The notes under the pieces are model-generated. The model made no database searches and was not told the DNA's origin. It was given only the letters and a program-made list of their open reading frames with translations. Positions 1 through 9,249 of a stretch of DNA of 60,453 nt are shown here, one piece after another. Origin of the DNA: Halobellus clavatus (GTDB lineage: Archaea > Halobacteriota > Halobacteria > Halobacteriales > Haloferacaceae). Position 1 is the stretch's first letter. Each line of letters begins with the position of its first letter. Made by a program: the position numbers and the translations under genes. The stretch spans positions 1 through 60,453 of the forward strand of contig NZ_FNPB01000016.1 in NCBI RefSeq assembly GCF_900107195.1, written 5' to 3'.

Positions 1-2030
1 TCGAAGTCGATGACCTGCTTCTCCTTGGGCATCGCTTTGACCTGGATGCCGCGCCACTCGCCGTCGACGCCCACGAGTGCCTCGGAGAAGCCGGCGTCCT
101 CGTTGCCGGGGACAGCGTCCTGAACGAACCGCATTTGGGCGTAGTTCAATCCGAACTCCTCGGCCCATTCCTCGTCCATCCCGTCGAGGCGGTGGAACTG
201 CTTGACCGCGCACTGGTCCAGAATCGCCTCGGATTCGGCGTGCTCGAAGAACTCGTCGACGGTCTGGGTGACCAGCCGAATCGAGAGGTCGTGGTGACGG
301 TGGTGGCGGAACACCGTCTCGAGGAACGCCAGGCTCGCGGCGTCCTGCATGATGTACCGGGCCTCGTCGATGTAGAACACGACCTCCTTCTCCGAGACCT
401 TCGCTCGCTCGTAGACCAGCGAGATGAGCAGCTGCATGGTCAGCGCCGTACTGCTGTCGACGCTGCCCTCCTGCTGGGCGAGGTCGAGGTAGATGACCTT
501 CTCGTCCCGGATGTCGAAGTCGGATTCTTGGCCGAGATTCGCGTGGCGACCGTCGTCCTCGAAGGGGCGAAGCTGATCGAGCAACCACGTCGCGTCGTCC
601 TTGATCTTCCCGGCCTCCTCGTCGGACCGCACGACGAACTCTTCGGGGTCGTCGATCATGTCCTCGAAGACGTCCATCATGTCGCGGATGGTCGGGCTCG
701 GGTTGCTGTGCGTGGAGATGTCGTCCGTAATGTCCTGGCGCTTGTAGGCGCGCTTGAGCCCGAGTTCGAGCGTCGTCCGCCGGTCGCCCAGCGAGATACC
801 GCGGAGGGCGAAGAAGTTCGTGAGGAAGCTCATCGCGTCGTCGAGCTTCTCGTTGAACGGGCTCGCGTCCTCACCCATCGTCCGCTGGACGTGTTCGGGG
901 GTCTCGCGGATTTCCAAGGGGTTGAGGCCGAGCGTCCCGCCGACGGTAATCCGCTTGGCGTCGAGCGCCTCTGAGACGCCGGCCCAGTTGTTCAATGGTT
1001 CGAGGATGATTCCGATGCGGTCCTTGCTCTGCTCGATCGACCGGATGAAGTTCTGCTTCGAACTGAACGACTTCCCCGAGCCGGTATCGCCGACGGTGAA
1101 CATCGCGTACCCGTTGTCTCGGGAGAAGGGATCGATGACGACCGGGCTCTGGTTGTCCTTGTGGATCCCGAACTCGACCCCGCCCTCCTCGAGAATCGTC
1201 GCGTTGTGCGGCGAGGAGAGTAACGCGCCGACGGCGCCGCCGAGCGCGATGGACTCGCGGCCGAACTCGTTGTCACCGATGGGTGCGGCGGACTGAAGGG
1301 CAAGGTCCTGCCGGCAGATCGCGGTCTTCGGCGTGAGGTTCGATGGATCATCGCGGAGCGCACTCTTGACCTCCTGGACGGCGTCCCGCAGTTCCTCTTT
1401 CTCGTCGGCCCGGACGGTGATGAACATCCCCTGGTCGAAGACGTTCGCGCCATTCTCGACGGCCTTGTACGTCGCTGCGGCCTCGTTGGCGCGCTCCTGG
1501 AGGTAGGCGCTACGGACGCTCTGTTCGATATCGGCGTCGACCTGCAGGTCGTCCGCGATGTCCTGCAGTTCGTTCCGGGCCCGCTCCTGGTTCTTCGGCG
1601 TGATGTGGGCCGTCAAATCGAACTGGACGTCCGTCATCTCGAAGAGGTCGCTCAGATAGCCATCGCTGGGATAATCGGCGTAGTCGGCGATGTACAGCGT
1701 CGTCGTCCACTGCTCGCCGACCCGTGCCGCGCGCGTTTCCCACTCGACAGCTCCGGGCGCGGTGACGGTCTTGTGCGACTCGGAGATGTCGTCGAGGAGC
1801 TTGCGTTCGGCCTCGCCTTCTTCGAGTGTCTCCTCGTCGAGGACATCGGTGAAGTCCACATCTGGTTGATCATCCGCAGTGAAGCGGTCCCAGAGGTACT
1901 TACTGCCGACGCCAAGGCCGAGACCCACCACAAGGGCAAGTACTGCACCCTCTGCTGGTGTCAGGTTCTGAAGCCACCCGATGACGGGGCCAAGCACGCC
2001 ACCACCTGTCTGGAGGATCACGTTACGCAT
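1..2030 (-). CDS. virB4: VirB4/TraC-like conjugation ATPase, 3' end outside window
   Basis: This is the motor ATPase of a type IV secretion / conjugation machine, expected at the cytoplasmic side of the membrane. About 676 codons are visible from ATG 2030 and the frame is still open at base 1. A hydrophobic segment lies at about residues 28-45. Walker A (GDTGSGKS) is near residues 314-321, and a Walker B-like VVFYIDEARYIM is near residue 555, followed by an RLVTQTVDEFF stretch typical of VirB4. The start overlaps the stop of the upstream gene by 8 bases (ATGCGTAA), so the two are probably translationally coupled. It is the last visible gene of the operon that starts near 8951. Family assignment is firm; the exact subfamily is not. 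Confidence 0.9.
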   Translation of the reverse strand, partial: MRNVILQTGGGVLGPVIGWLQNLTPAEGAVLALVVGLGLGVGSKYLWDRFTADDQPDVDFTDVLDEETLEEGEAERKLLDDISESHKTVTAPGAVEWETRAARVGEQWTTTLYIADYADYPSDGYLSDLFEMTDVQFDLTAHITPKNQERARNELQDIADDLQVDADIEQSVRSAYLQERANEAAATYKAVENGANVFDQGMFITVRADEKEELRDAVQEVKSALRDDPSNLTPKTAICRQDLALQSAAPIGDNEFGRESIALGGAVGALLSSPHNATILEEGGVEFGIHKDNQSPVVIDPFSRDNGYAMFTVGDTGSGKSFSSKQNFIRSIEQSKDRIGIILEPLNNWAGVSEALDAKRITVGGTLGLNPLEIRETPEHVQRTMGEDASPFNEKLDDAMSFLTNFFALRGISLGDRRTTLELGLKRAYKRQDITDDISTHSNPSPTIRDMMDVFEDMIDDPEEFVVRSDEEAGKIKDDATWLLDQLRPFEDDGRHANLGQESDFDIRDEKVIYLDLAQQEGSVDSSTALTMQLLISLVYERAKVSEKEVVFYIDEARYIMQDAASLAFLETVFRHHRHHDLSIRLVTQTVDEFFEHAESEAILDQCAVKQFHRLDGMDEEWAEEFGLNYAQMRFVQDAVPGNEDAGFSEALVGVDGEWRGIQVKAMPKEKQVIDF

Positions 2031-3144
2031 CGTGTGGGTCCTCCCGGCGCGAATGGCCGATGATCGATTGGTCGCGAACGACACGCTCCGCCTCGTCGTA
2101 GTCGTGTTCGCGGCCGTTCCAGAAGTCCATATTCAGGACGAACAGCTCGACCGTGCTGAGCCGGCGTGCGGACCAGCCAGACGCCTGCTGGATGAACTCG
2201 GATCGCACGTCGTTCACGCGACTGTCGAGCTTCTCGAACATCTGCGCACGACGTTCGACGTCGGTAAGGTCCTCGCGGCGGGTGACGAACGGGTTGAACA
2301 GGAAGCCGATGACGGGGAACTGGGTCAGCTTCTCTGCGGGGGTGCCCTCGTCGCGGAAGCGGTCGTAGACCTCTATCGGACTGACTTCAACGCCGATGTA
2401 GTACCGGACCTGCTGAATACCCCGGTCACGCATCTCCTTCGGCCGTGTCTCTCGGTACTCTTCGAGGAGTTCCCGGAAAATCGGGTTCTCCGTGACGTCT
2501 TCGTCCGTGAGTCGATCCTCGATGGTCTCGGTGATCTGCTCGACTGGGAAGGAACGGGTTGTGGCGTGGAGTTTGAGCTTCGAGTCCAGTTCTTTGTTGG
2601 CGAACTCTTCGCCAGCGTCCTGGAGTTGCGCCCAGTCGTCGGACATTGCGAAATCCATGTTCGCTGGATCGATCTCGATGAACGCCTCCATCGCGCCGTC
2701 TTCACGCTGGATGGCACCAGCGCCCGGCCATGCCCGCTTGATGTTCGTGAGGTCTTGCGTTCGCTCGTCCGGCTTGAACGGCGTGTAGTTCGCGAGTCCA
2801 CCCTCGTTTCGCTCTGCCTCGTTAGTACTCGTGTCGGCGTCGGTGGGTGCACTGAACGTGACCTGGGGCCGTTTGAGGTACCGATAGACGTCTTTGGTCC
2901 ATGTCCAGGCGTTCAGGTGGGTTGGTGAGACGTAGATGACGGCGACGCCAAAGCCAAGCCCGCCAGCGACGAAGGGGAGGGCGAGCGACTCGATGCCGGT
3001 GAGGCCCGCGATAAACAGCCCAATAATGGGGAAGGCGATGAGCATGCCGACGTCGCCTTCCTCGATATTGAGATACGGGATGCGACTCTCCTCACCGAAC
3101 TGATCCATGATGCGCCGTGCGGCCGCGTCTTGATCTGCTGACAT
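2023..3144 (-). CDS. two-TM VirB3/PrgI-like conjugation protein
   Basis: A 373-residue protein immediately upstream of virB4. An acidic N-terminus (about 30 residues) is followed by two hydrophobic helices at about 31-75, then by a long hydrophilic acidic domain. A small N-terminal two-helix membrane domain next to a VirB4 gene is the arrangement of PrgI/VirB3-type proteins, which dock the ATPase to the membrane. The large soluble C-terminal part is not one I recognise and may be archaeal-specific. Its start is 3 bases from the stop of the VirB6-like gene and its stop overlaps the virB4 start, so it is embedded in the operon. The role is inferred from topology and position. Confidence 0.6.
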   Translation of the reverse strand: MSADQDAAARRIMDQFGEESRIPYLNIEEGDVGMLIAFPIIGLFIAGLTGIESLALPFVAGGLGFGVAVIYVSPTHLNAWTWTKDVYRYLKRPQVTFSAPTDADTSTNEAERNEGGLANYTPFKPDERTQDLTNIKRAWPGAGAIQREDGAMEAFIEIDPANMDFAMSDDWAQLQDAGEEFANKELDSKLKLHATTRSFPVEQITETIEDRLTDEDVTENPIFRELLEEYRETRPKEMRDRGIQQVRYYIGVEVSPIEVYDRFRDEGTPAEKLTQFPVIGFLFNPFVTRREDLTDVERRAQMFEKLDSRVNDVRSEFIQQASGWSARRLSTVELFVLNMDFWNGREHDYDEAERVVRDQSIIGHSRREDPHDA

Positions 3145-3146
3145 TG

Positions 3147-4262
3147 TTAGTGGATTCCTCGATCAAACTCCATCCCACGGTCGTCACTCTCCGATTCCGC
3201 TGTCGCTCCACCGGGGTCATTCTCGGTACGGCGGTACGACGGCGTGCCGCTACCGTCTTCTCCGTGTCCACCGCGGGCAGCTGCTTTTTGCGCGACGGCC
3301 TGGCCAGCGGCGGCTTTCGGCCCCCACCGAGCGGCGGTCGTCGCGACGCCGGCGCCACCGACGTAGGCCCCGGCGGCGACACCGCCGATGAGGGCTGCGC
3401 CTTTCGTCGCCCCGCCGACGACTTTGGCCGTCAACGGCGTCGCGTATTTGAACGTCTTCCACGTGATGTAGAGCGCAATGAGAGGCAGTGAAGCGGCAAT
3501 CAAGTATTTCAGAAATGCACTATTTGGCGTGAGCGCTCCTTGCGAATAGAGCAGATCGTATCCTTTGAACACGACTGCTGCTGGGAGGGGTAGAACCGCC
3601 AAAGGAACAAACCGTTTAGAGAATCCCATCGCGATGTCCGAAAGGACTGGAACGTTACCATAGGCGAGAGCAAACGCTATCGGCATTCCGTAGACATACA
3701 CGTACAGTAACACCTCTCGAATGTAGTAGAGGGCCTCAAGTGCCCACATCGAGAGGCCGCCAACGATTGCGAACATGAATGCAAGCCCTGGATTGGTCAG
3801 TGACTCTTTGAGGAAATTCAGCATCGCATCACCCAGGGTTTCCAGACTCGGCATCAACGCGATCGTGAACCCGTCGACGATGTAGAGACCAAGAACACTG
3901 ACCCAGTACCAGCTGATGATGAGAAATGCGCCAACCCAAGCGGTCTTCTTTGTCCGTCTCGCTTCATATGCACTTCCGATATTGAAAATCCGGACTGTGT
4001 GCCGCCCTTGAATGCACATCACCAGAAGGAGCAGTGAGATAAGCATAATCTCACCTCCAACCAACGCATCGCGAATTGCTGGCCAGGGCCCGTTTGTTGG
4101 CGCACCAAAGACAAATGCACCTTCCGTCTCGGGCGTCGGAGTCCCGAACATCTCCTCAGTGAGGGTTTCATAACCGGTGTTCAACCCCTCCATGAAGAGA
4201 GAAATCACCCAATCGACGACGTCTTTGAATCCCTCTAGGACGATATCAATCAGGTCCACCAT
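3147..4262 (-). CDS. VirB6/TrbL-like polytopic channel protein
   Basis: A 371-residue integral membrane protein with an amphipathic N-terminal part, then about six to eight hydrophobic helices between residues 70 and 310. A small-residue-rich (Gly/Ala) segment follows, then a charged tail. This layout matches the TrbL/VirB6 class of inner-membrane channel subunits of conjugation systems. It sits between a lipoprotein gene (2 bases away) and the VirB3/PrgI-like gene, the expected place for this component. GC content is visibly lower across its middle than in the neighbouring virB4. Sequence identity to a named family cannot be judged by eye, so the call rests on topology and operon position. 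Confidence 0.65.
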   Translation of the reverse strand: MVDLIDIVLEGFKDVVDWVISLFMEGLNTGYETLTEEMFGTPTPETEGAFVFGAPTNGPWPAIRDALVGGEIMLISLLLLVMCIQGRHTVRIFNIGSAYEARRTKKTAWVGAFLIISWYWVSVLGLYIVDGFTIALMPSLETLGDAMLNFLKESLTNPGLAFMFAIVGGLSMWALEALYYIREVLLYVYVYGMPIAFALAYGNVPVLSDIAMGFSKRFVPLAVLPLPAAVVFKGYDLLYSQGALTPNSAFLKYLIAASLPLIALYITWKTFKYATPLTAKVVGGATKGAALIGGVAAGAYVGGAGVATTAARWGPKAAAGQAVAQKAAARGGHGEDGSGTPSYRRTENDPGGATAESESDDRGMEFDRGIH

Positions 4263-4264
4263 CG

Positions 4265-5125
4265 TTAGTCCTCACTAATTGTGATCTCACAATTATCGAA
4301 CTCTTCTGATGCGGAGTAGTGGATACTGTAAGGATTGGAAATTCGGTTAGCCCCTACTCGTGTTTCTAGAATGACTTCGAAGCTTCCGGTTTGTTCTTCG
4401 CTCTCACACGAAGTCCCCTCACCTCGAACGAACGCAAACGGTGAACGGTAACTGTACAGTGTAAGCTGCTCTCCCGGTTTTATCACTACCTCGTCAACTT
4501 CTGTATCCTTTTCTGGGTTGTATATACCACTAACATCGTCGTTTTCATCATAGTTCGTCCCTTCCTCATCCGAGGGATATGGAACATCACCAACGAAGAG
4601 GAGCTGCGTGATCGCATCCGGGCCACTACCTTGGTTTTCGACAGATACGAAGGCCTCTTTTGAGATTTTATCACTCGAGCTATCCCACATCTTTTCAGGC
4701 TGATTCTTCCCGATCCCCATTTCCACGATGCTAAGATTCGGCTGAACGGATAGAGCGGACTCCTGCACAGTCTCTTCGCCCTCTAGCGCGAGAACACGAT
4801 ACTCACCTGGGGCGTAGGACGTTCCAATCTCGAATGAGACCTGCTGTGCTCCTGTAGCTACGTCACGTTGACCGAACAGTTCCCCATTCGGCTGGATGAG
4901 ATTGACTTGGTTGACATCGGCTTCTTCGGAGAGTTCTACGACAAGCGTTGTTCCCTCGACAGCGACACGCGTGAGTGGGCCTTTGCTACCTGAGGGGGTA
5001 GTCCCATCACTAGATGTTCCAGACCCGCCATTGTCGTTCAGACAGCCAGCGACGCTCACGAGGGTAGCACCTGCGACTGTTCGGAGGGCGATTCGCCGAC
5101 TGATGTGTGGGTGGTTTCTAGTCAT
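4265..5125 (-). CDS. Tat-exported lipoprotein of the conjugation operon
   Basis: A 286-residue secreted lipoprotein. ATG 5125 is chosen over the upstream in-frame start (5149) because it puts the signal peptide at the N-terminus. The twin-arginine motif SRRIALR is followed by a hydrophobic stretch and a lipobox VAGC, with the lipid-attached Cys near residue 28. A Gly/Ser/Thr linker follows, as in many haloarchaeal lipoproteins, then beta-rich domains without an enzyme motif I recognise. It probably sits on the outer face of the membrane, anchored by lipid. It directly precedes the VirB6-like gene. The operon is now separated from its upstream genes by an inserted TnpB element at about 5140-6490. 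Confidence 0.75.
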   Translation of the reverse strand: MTRNHPHISRRIALRTVAGATLVSVAGCLNDNGGSGTSSDGTTPSGSKGPLTRVAVEGTTLVVELSEEADVNQVNLIQPNGELFGQRDVATGAQQVSFEIGTSYAPGEYRVLALEGEETVQESALSVQPNLSIVEMGIGKNQPEKMWDSSSDKISKEAFVSVENQGSGPDAITQLLFVGDVPYPSDEEGTNYDENDDVSGIYNPEKDTEVDEVVIKPGEQLTLYSYRSPFAFVRGEGTSCESEEQTGSFEVILETRVGANRISNPYSIHYSASEEFDNCEITISED

Positions 5126-5144
5126 AGATTCTTCGAAGCGGAAA

Positions 5145-5163
5145 CCCACCCTTCAGGGGTGGG
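5145..5163 (+). repeat. hairpin at left boundary of TnpB element
   Basis: A perfect 7-bp stem (CCCACCC ... GGGTGGG) with a 5-base loop lies between the lipoprotein start and tnpB. Subterminal hairpins like this mark the ends of IS200/IS605-type elements and are what a Y1 transposase would recognise. No tnpA is present here. Confidence 0.6.
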
Positions 5164-5261
5164 AGGAAGCCGACACGATTCTGACACTGTACACCATCGG
5201 TGGCTGGCTGATTCACCAGCCTCTTATTAATTCTTAAGTGCATAGCAGTTGTTATGATTGT

Positions 5262-6488
5262 GTGGAGGTCCGTCGCACGGTTCCCATCAAGCTCGAGGTG
5301 ACCGACAGCGACGCGGACCTTCTTCACGAGACGATCCAGCAGTTTCTCGACGCAGCGAACTACGTCGTAGACGAAGCCTACGATGGTGAGTGGGCCGAGA
5401 CACGGAAGACCGTCCTTCACGAGCAGACCTACGACGAGCTCCGTGATCGAACGGAGTTGCATAGCAACCACGTTCAGTCTGCTCGTGACCGCGCTGTCGA
5501 CGCTCTCAAGAGTACCGTCGCGACGTGGTCGAAGGGTGAGTACGCATCCCTTCCGACGTTCACGACGCCGTTCTGTGAATACAATCAGCGCAACGCAACC
5601 TTCTTTGACGGCCATGCGACGCTCTCGACGGTCGATGGGCGCGTGACAGTCGAGTACGTACTCCCGGACGAAAGCCGTGAGACGCCCCACTCCAACTATC
5701 TTCTGAACGACGAGTTCGAGACGACCGGCGCGACACTCCACTACCGTAGTGGGTCGTTCTACCTCCACGTTCGAATAAAGGCGACCGTGGACGCTCCCGA
5801 CCTGCCTGAGAACGGAACGGTTTTCGGGGTAGACCTCGGGATCGAGAACCTCGCCGTTACGTCGACGGGGTCGTTCTGGTCTGGTGACGAACTGAACCAC
5901 TGGCGGACGGAGTACGTCAAGCGCCGTGAGTCGCTTCAGGAGTGCGGGACGCGATGGGCACACGAGAACATCCAGGCCGTCGGTCGGAAGGAAACTGGGC
6001 GTTTTGACCAGTACCTCCACCGTGTGGCCAGCGAACTCGTCGACGAGGCTGTCCACGCAGGATGTACGACCATCGCGTTCGAGGATCTGACAGACATCCG
6101 TGAGCGAATGCCCAACGCTCGCGAGTTCCACGAGTGGGCGTTCCATCGCCTGTACGACTACGTCGAGTACAAGGCAACTACTTGTGGCATCACGGTCGAA
6201 CAGGTGAATCCGCAGTACACGAGCCAACGGTGCTCGACATGCGGATTCACCCACGAAGATAACCGACACGGGGAGTCGTTCTCCTGTCACTCGTGTGGGT
6301 ACGAGAACCATGCGGACTACAACGCAGCCAAGAACATTGGGCTGACACTCCTTCGTAACCAGACTGGAGACGAGGGAGGCGCACCCGTAGGTGTGCGCTT
6401 GAACAGCGGGATGCTGACCACGAACGGGGTAGGTCCCGTACCGGATTCGGTTAGAGTGGGAATTCATGCTGAAAGCTCACCAGTTTAG
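5262..6488 (+). CDS. tnpB: TnpB (IS1341-type) RNA-guided nuclease
   Basis: A full-length orphan TnpB of about 408 residues. GTG 5262 is preferred over the in-frame GTG at 5238 because the product then begins [11 protein letters not shown], aligned with the MEVRRTAPVKL start of the copy at 30826. The RuvC-like catalytic residues are all visible: Asp in [12 protein letters not shown], Glu in [12 protein letters not shown] and Asp in [12 protein letters not shown] four-Cys zinc finger (CSTCGF ... CHSCGY) lies before the last one. TnpB proteins are RNA-guided DNA endonucleases that help keep the element. No tnpA accompanies it. It runs opposite to the conjugation operon it interrupts and appears intact. 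Confidence 0.92.
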   Translation: MEVRRTVPIKLEVTDSDADLLHETIQQFLDAANYVVDEAYDGEWAETRKTVLHEQTYDELRDRTELHSNHVQSARDRAVDALKSTVATWSKGEYASLPTFTTPFCEYNQRNATFFDGHATLSTVDGRVTVEYVLPDESRETPHSNYLLNDEFETTGATLHYRSGSFYLHVRIKATVDAPDLPENGTVFGVDLGIENLAVTSTGSFWSGDELNHWRTEYVKRRESLQECGTRWAHENIQAVGRKETGRFDQYLHRVASELVDEAVHAGCTTIAFEDLTDIRERMPNAREFHEWAFHRLYDYVEYKATTCGITVEQVNPQYTSQRCSTCGFTHEDNRHGESFSCHSCGYENHADYNAAKNIGLTLLRNQTGDEGGAPVGVRLNSGMLTTNGVGPVPDSVRVGIHAESSPV

Positions 6489-6507
6489 CGGTGGGTTAAC
6501 TTACGGA

Positions 6508-8244
6508 CTATGGGTTCCGTTGGAAGATGTCTTCTGGACCGAGCATTCGGAGGAGCCGCTTGCCAGCGTAGAACATCACAAGAAACGGGATGAGCTGCCA
6601 GCCGACCTCGAACATGAACGCGAACCACCCGTCGATGGTGCCGAGCGGATGCCACCGAGCAGTTGCCGTCGCACTCACATACGCGGGTTCGTGCCCGAGC
6701 CACGAACCCGGATGGTACCGTGCCGTGTAGATACCCGGCTCCTCGATCGTCACAATCGCCACCCCGGAGGCGTTGGTCTCGACGCGTTGCTCCGCGATGG
6801 TGATGTAGCCGTTGCGAGTGTTCCCGCCGATTGGATATCGTCGGTCGGGATCGCTGAGCACGATTGGTGCGCCGGTCTCGTTATCCTGGAGTTCGATGCG
6901 GAGTGTGGCCTGACTTTCGTTCTGCTGGAGAACCTCAACAGTCAGATTACTGCGCCGGAGCTGCCGCTCTGAGCCAGCATCAGGTGCCACAATCGAGGCG
7001 TTCACACCCCGCACGATCCCCGCTATCTGGAGCGCGTCGCGGTCGACGGTCTCCGCGCGAACTGCGACGCCGTACGTCGTCGTGTACGACTGGTTGACGA
7101 TGTCGATGTTGATGTTCTCACCGAGTGTGCCGACCGGAGACGGTCGGTCAGTGCCCCAGGTGTCGATAATCTCTGGACCATTGCGAACTGGTTCAGCACG
7201 CGGGCCGATTCGCGACGGGTACGCGTGAACATAGACTGGAATCGCGTCAGACTCGACGGTGGCGCTGTCAGTCCGGTTCGACCTGACGAGTGTATCCCAG
7301 TTGGTGTTCCGTGCGGTGTAGAACCGCCAGACGCCACGCACTCGTGCGCTTCCATTCTCCGTCAGCGTGTACCCCTGCCACGGTCTGGACTGGAAGATAG
7401 CCACACCGGCGTCACCATTGGGATACTCGGCGTAGTAGGGGTACGCCGAGAGGTCGTAGATCTCGACGGCGATCGAATCCGAGACGTTGAGCGATTCGGT
7501 TCGGTACGTGACCTCGACATCGGTCTCGTCGCCTCGGTCGATTCGCGTGGTCTTCTTCAACCGGACGCTGATCTCGGCTTCAAGCGTGAGGTTTGCACTC
7601 CAGTCATCCTCGATCTGGTAGTCGAGGGCCGGCGTGTGCGAACCGTCGCGCTCGACGATGGTTTCGCCGTCCTTCTGCAATCGAACCTCCTCGACCTCGT
7701 TGCTCGCGAGCGACCACTCGATCGTCGTGTTCCCCGAAGAGCTTCCGTTCGGGACGCGAACACGGTAGTCAACGAACCCCCGCATCGTGCCGTTCGGCGC
7801 GATATAGAGCGGCGTGTCACCCGACTCCAAGTGACCTCGCGTCGACGGCTGCACTGCGAACACCGTGGCGTGGGCGTCCTCGATAAACACGCCGTCTTCG
7901 AGACTCGCGTGGGGCGGATGTACGGACGTATCCGATCCACCGGCTTCGAGATCAGCGAAATCGTTCCGCGTCCATGTTGCAGCTGTCGCCGGCGGGCGCG
8001 TGAACGTGATGTCCGTCCCGTTCGCGAGTTGGTGCATCGCGGTCCGGCTCTCGCCGTATCGCTGCTGGTACTTCTCCTGGCTGATGTAGTTGTCCGCGTC
8101 GCGAGACCACAGCGTCGCCGATTCATTTTCAGTGAGGCCATTTCCCTCTGTTTCCGGCCGTGGCGGGCTGGCTGTGACGAGACCCGTGACTAGGCTCGTC
8201 ACGAACAGGGCGGCCATGAGCACGGAGAGCTCTCGGTGTTTCAT
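6508..8244 (-). CDS. large secreted, membrane-anchored glycoprotein of the conjugation operon
   Basis: A 578-residue protein. ATG 8244 is chosen because it starts a good signal peptide (MKHRELSVLMAALFVTS...). The longer open frame upstream (to 8460) has no such feature and overlaps the next gene. The body is an acidic extracellular region with many N-glycosylation sequons (NGT, NTT, NLT, NVS, NRT, NQS, NES). A single C-terminal TM helix at about 545-565 is followed by a short basic tail. No enzymatic motif is visible. Its place between the pilin-like gene and the lipoprotein suggests a surface or adhesin component of the transfer apparatus. That role is inferred from context. Confidence 0.7.
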   Translation of the reverse strand: MKHRELSVLMAALFVTSLVTGLVTASPPRPETEGNGLTENESATLWSRDADNYISQEKYQQRYGESRTAMHQLANGTDITFTRPPATAATWTRNDFADLEAGGSDTSVHPPHASLEDGVFIEDAHATVFAVQPSTRGHLESGDTPLYIAPNGTMRGFVDYRVRVPNGSSSGNTTIEWSLASNEVEEVRLQKDGETIVERDGSHTPALDYQIEDDWSANLTLEAEISVRLKKTTRIDRGDETDVEVTYRTESLNVSDSIAVEIYDLSAYPYYAEYPNGDAGVAIFQSRPWQGYTLTENGSARVRGVWRFYTARNTNWDTLVRSNRTDSATVESDAIPVYVHAYPSRIGPRAEPVRNGPEIIDTWGTDRPSPVGTLGENINIDIVNQSYTTTYGVAVRAETVDRDALQIAGIVRGVNASIVAPDAGSERQLRRSNLTVEVLQQNESQATLRIELQDNETGAPIVLSDPDRRYPIGGNTRNGYITIAEQRVETNASGVAIVTIEEPGIYTARYHPGSWLGHEPAYVSATATARWHPLGTIDGWFAFMFEVGWQLIPFLVMFYAGKRLLRMLGPEDIFQRNP

Positions 8245-8273
8245 GAGGGCGTTCGACGGGGGTTGGGAATCGG

Positions 8274-8696
8274 TTACCAGGGGGCGAGGTCGACGCACTG
8301 CGCCAGCGGAAGCCCCATCATCGATCCGGCAACGGTGTAGAGTGGTCCAAGGGCGACGAGAACGACCGTAGACTTCATGGCCGAGCGCTTGTGCCGTTTG
8401 AGCCCCTTCTTCTGGTCGGGCGTGATTGTGAACATCTCGATAAGGGAGTCGGCCTGCCACACGACCGCGAGGCCGACAATGCCCAGTGCGGTAGTGAGCT
8501 GGAAGAAGCCCTCGATCATGCTGGGGAGGTTGTCCGCACTACAGACGGCGTTCGTCTGTGCAGCGGCGGGTTCCACAGCGAACAGGCTCAGGAGGACTAC
8601 GATGAGCATGGCCTGTTTGGGAAGCCTGCTCGCCGCCGTGGACTGGCTGTCGGCGCGATTCGAAGCCGTCTCGGAGGGCGTATTGTCCTGTGACAT
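8274..8696 (-). CDS. VirB2-like pilin candidate, two TM helices
   Basis: A 140-residue protein. A polar N-terminus of about 27 residues is followed by a hydrophobic signal-like helix ending in VEPAAAQ, which looks like a signal-peptidase site. Then comes a short segment with two Cys, one TM helix (near 70-88), a basic stretch (KKGLKRHKRSAMK) and a second TM helix. A cleavable leader followed by two helices separated by a short positive cytoplasmic loop is the topology of VirB2/TrbC pilins. It lies at the head of the operon, as virB2 usually does. No sequence-level match can be claimed; topology and context are the basis. Confidence 0.55.
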   Translation of the reverse strand: MSQDNTPSETASNRADSQSTAASRLPKQAMLIVVLLSLFAVEPAAAQTNAVCSADNLPSMIEGFFQLTTALGIVGLAVVWQADSLIEMFTITPDQKKGLKRHKRSAMKSTVVLVALGPLYTVAGSMMGLPLAQCVDLAPW

Positions 8697-8702
8697 AGCG
8701 GG

Positions 8703-8951
8703 TTACTCCTCTGCGTCGTCGACGAGTGCTTTCAGATCAGCGTAGCGGTTGGTCTCGTCGACGATCTCGTCTTTCGTGTAGCCCTGTTCGCGGGCCCGTT
8801 CGAAGAGGTCACGAAGCTCGTCCGGGTCGACGTCGCGGAGCTCCATCTCGTCTCGGAGGGCGCGGCGATAGAGGGCGGAACCGTTGATATGGCTGTTCCA
8901 CGTCAGATACAGATCATCGATGTCTTCGATGGTGACTGCCCGTGTGATCAT
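8703..8951 (-). CDS. small acidic protein, first gene of conjugation operon
   Basis: An 82-residue soluble protein. ATG 8951 is preferred over 8972, giving MITRAVTIEDID. The predicted product is helical and strongly acidic, with heptad-like spacing near the C-terminus, and has no recognised domain. Its stop is 6 bases upstream of the pilin-like gene, so it is probably co-transcribed. The inverted-repeat element at 9095-9136 lies 144 bases upstream of its start and could be a control site for the whole operon. Function unknown. Confidence 0.6.
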   Translation of the reverse strand: MITRAVTIEDIDDLYLTWNSHINGSALYRRALRDEMELRDVDPDELRDLFERAREQGYTKDEIVDETNRYADLKALVDDAEE

Positions 8952-9094
8952 ATGTGCGGGGTGGGTATGCACCGGTTGAGCCCCGGTCCATGGTGGTGCG
9001 ATAGCTAGAAGATCGGTATATGCTTTCTGGCCATCAGTAATCGCAATAATGTGATTGAATTAACTGAATTCCTTAGTCTTCGTACAGAGTGGTG

Positions 9095-9136
9095 TTAACC
9101 AACACATCGGGATGAGATTGAGGTCTTGTTGGTTAA
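9095..9136. repeat. 42-bp inverted-repeat element, copy 1
   Basis: TTAACCAAC (9095-9103), a 24-base spacer, then GTTGGTTAA (9128-9136). The same layout recurs at 47054, 48312 and 53920, and with a 22-base spacer at 41421. This copy lies upstream of the conjugation operon (start 8951). Probable protein-binding site. Confidence 0.75.
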
Positions 9137-9249
9137 TATATTTCCACAATACCTTCTCTGAGTTCCGTGGTGGTGTTTTCGTGATCGAGATTCTCAGTAT
9201 CGAAGTATTGTTCTTAGAGATGGTCAAGATACCGTTCAACGTACGGATG

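Noticed and set aside
135-2928. Plus-strand open frames across the virB4 and VirB3/PrgI-like genes
   Set aside because: The minus strand encodes continuous conserved ATPase motifs. The plus frames are third-position shadows.
5118-6467. 449-codon minus-strand open frame over tnpB
   Set aside because: It is the shadow of the GC-rich tnpB gene. Its product is not acidic and has no domain, whereas the plus strand shows all catalytic residues.
6466-8371. Plus-strand open frames across 6466-8371
   Set aside because: They are antisense to the secreted glycoprotein gene, which has a signal peptide, N-glycosylation sequons and a C-terminal membrane anchor.
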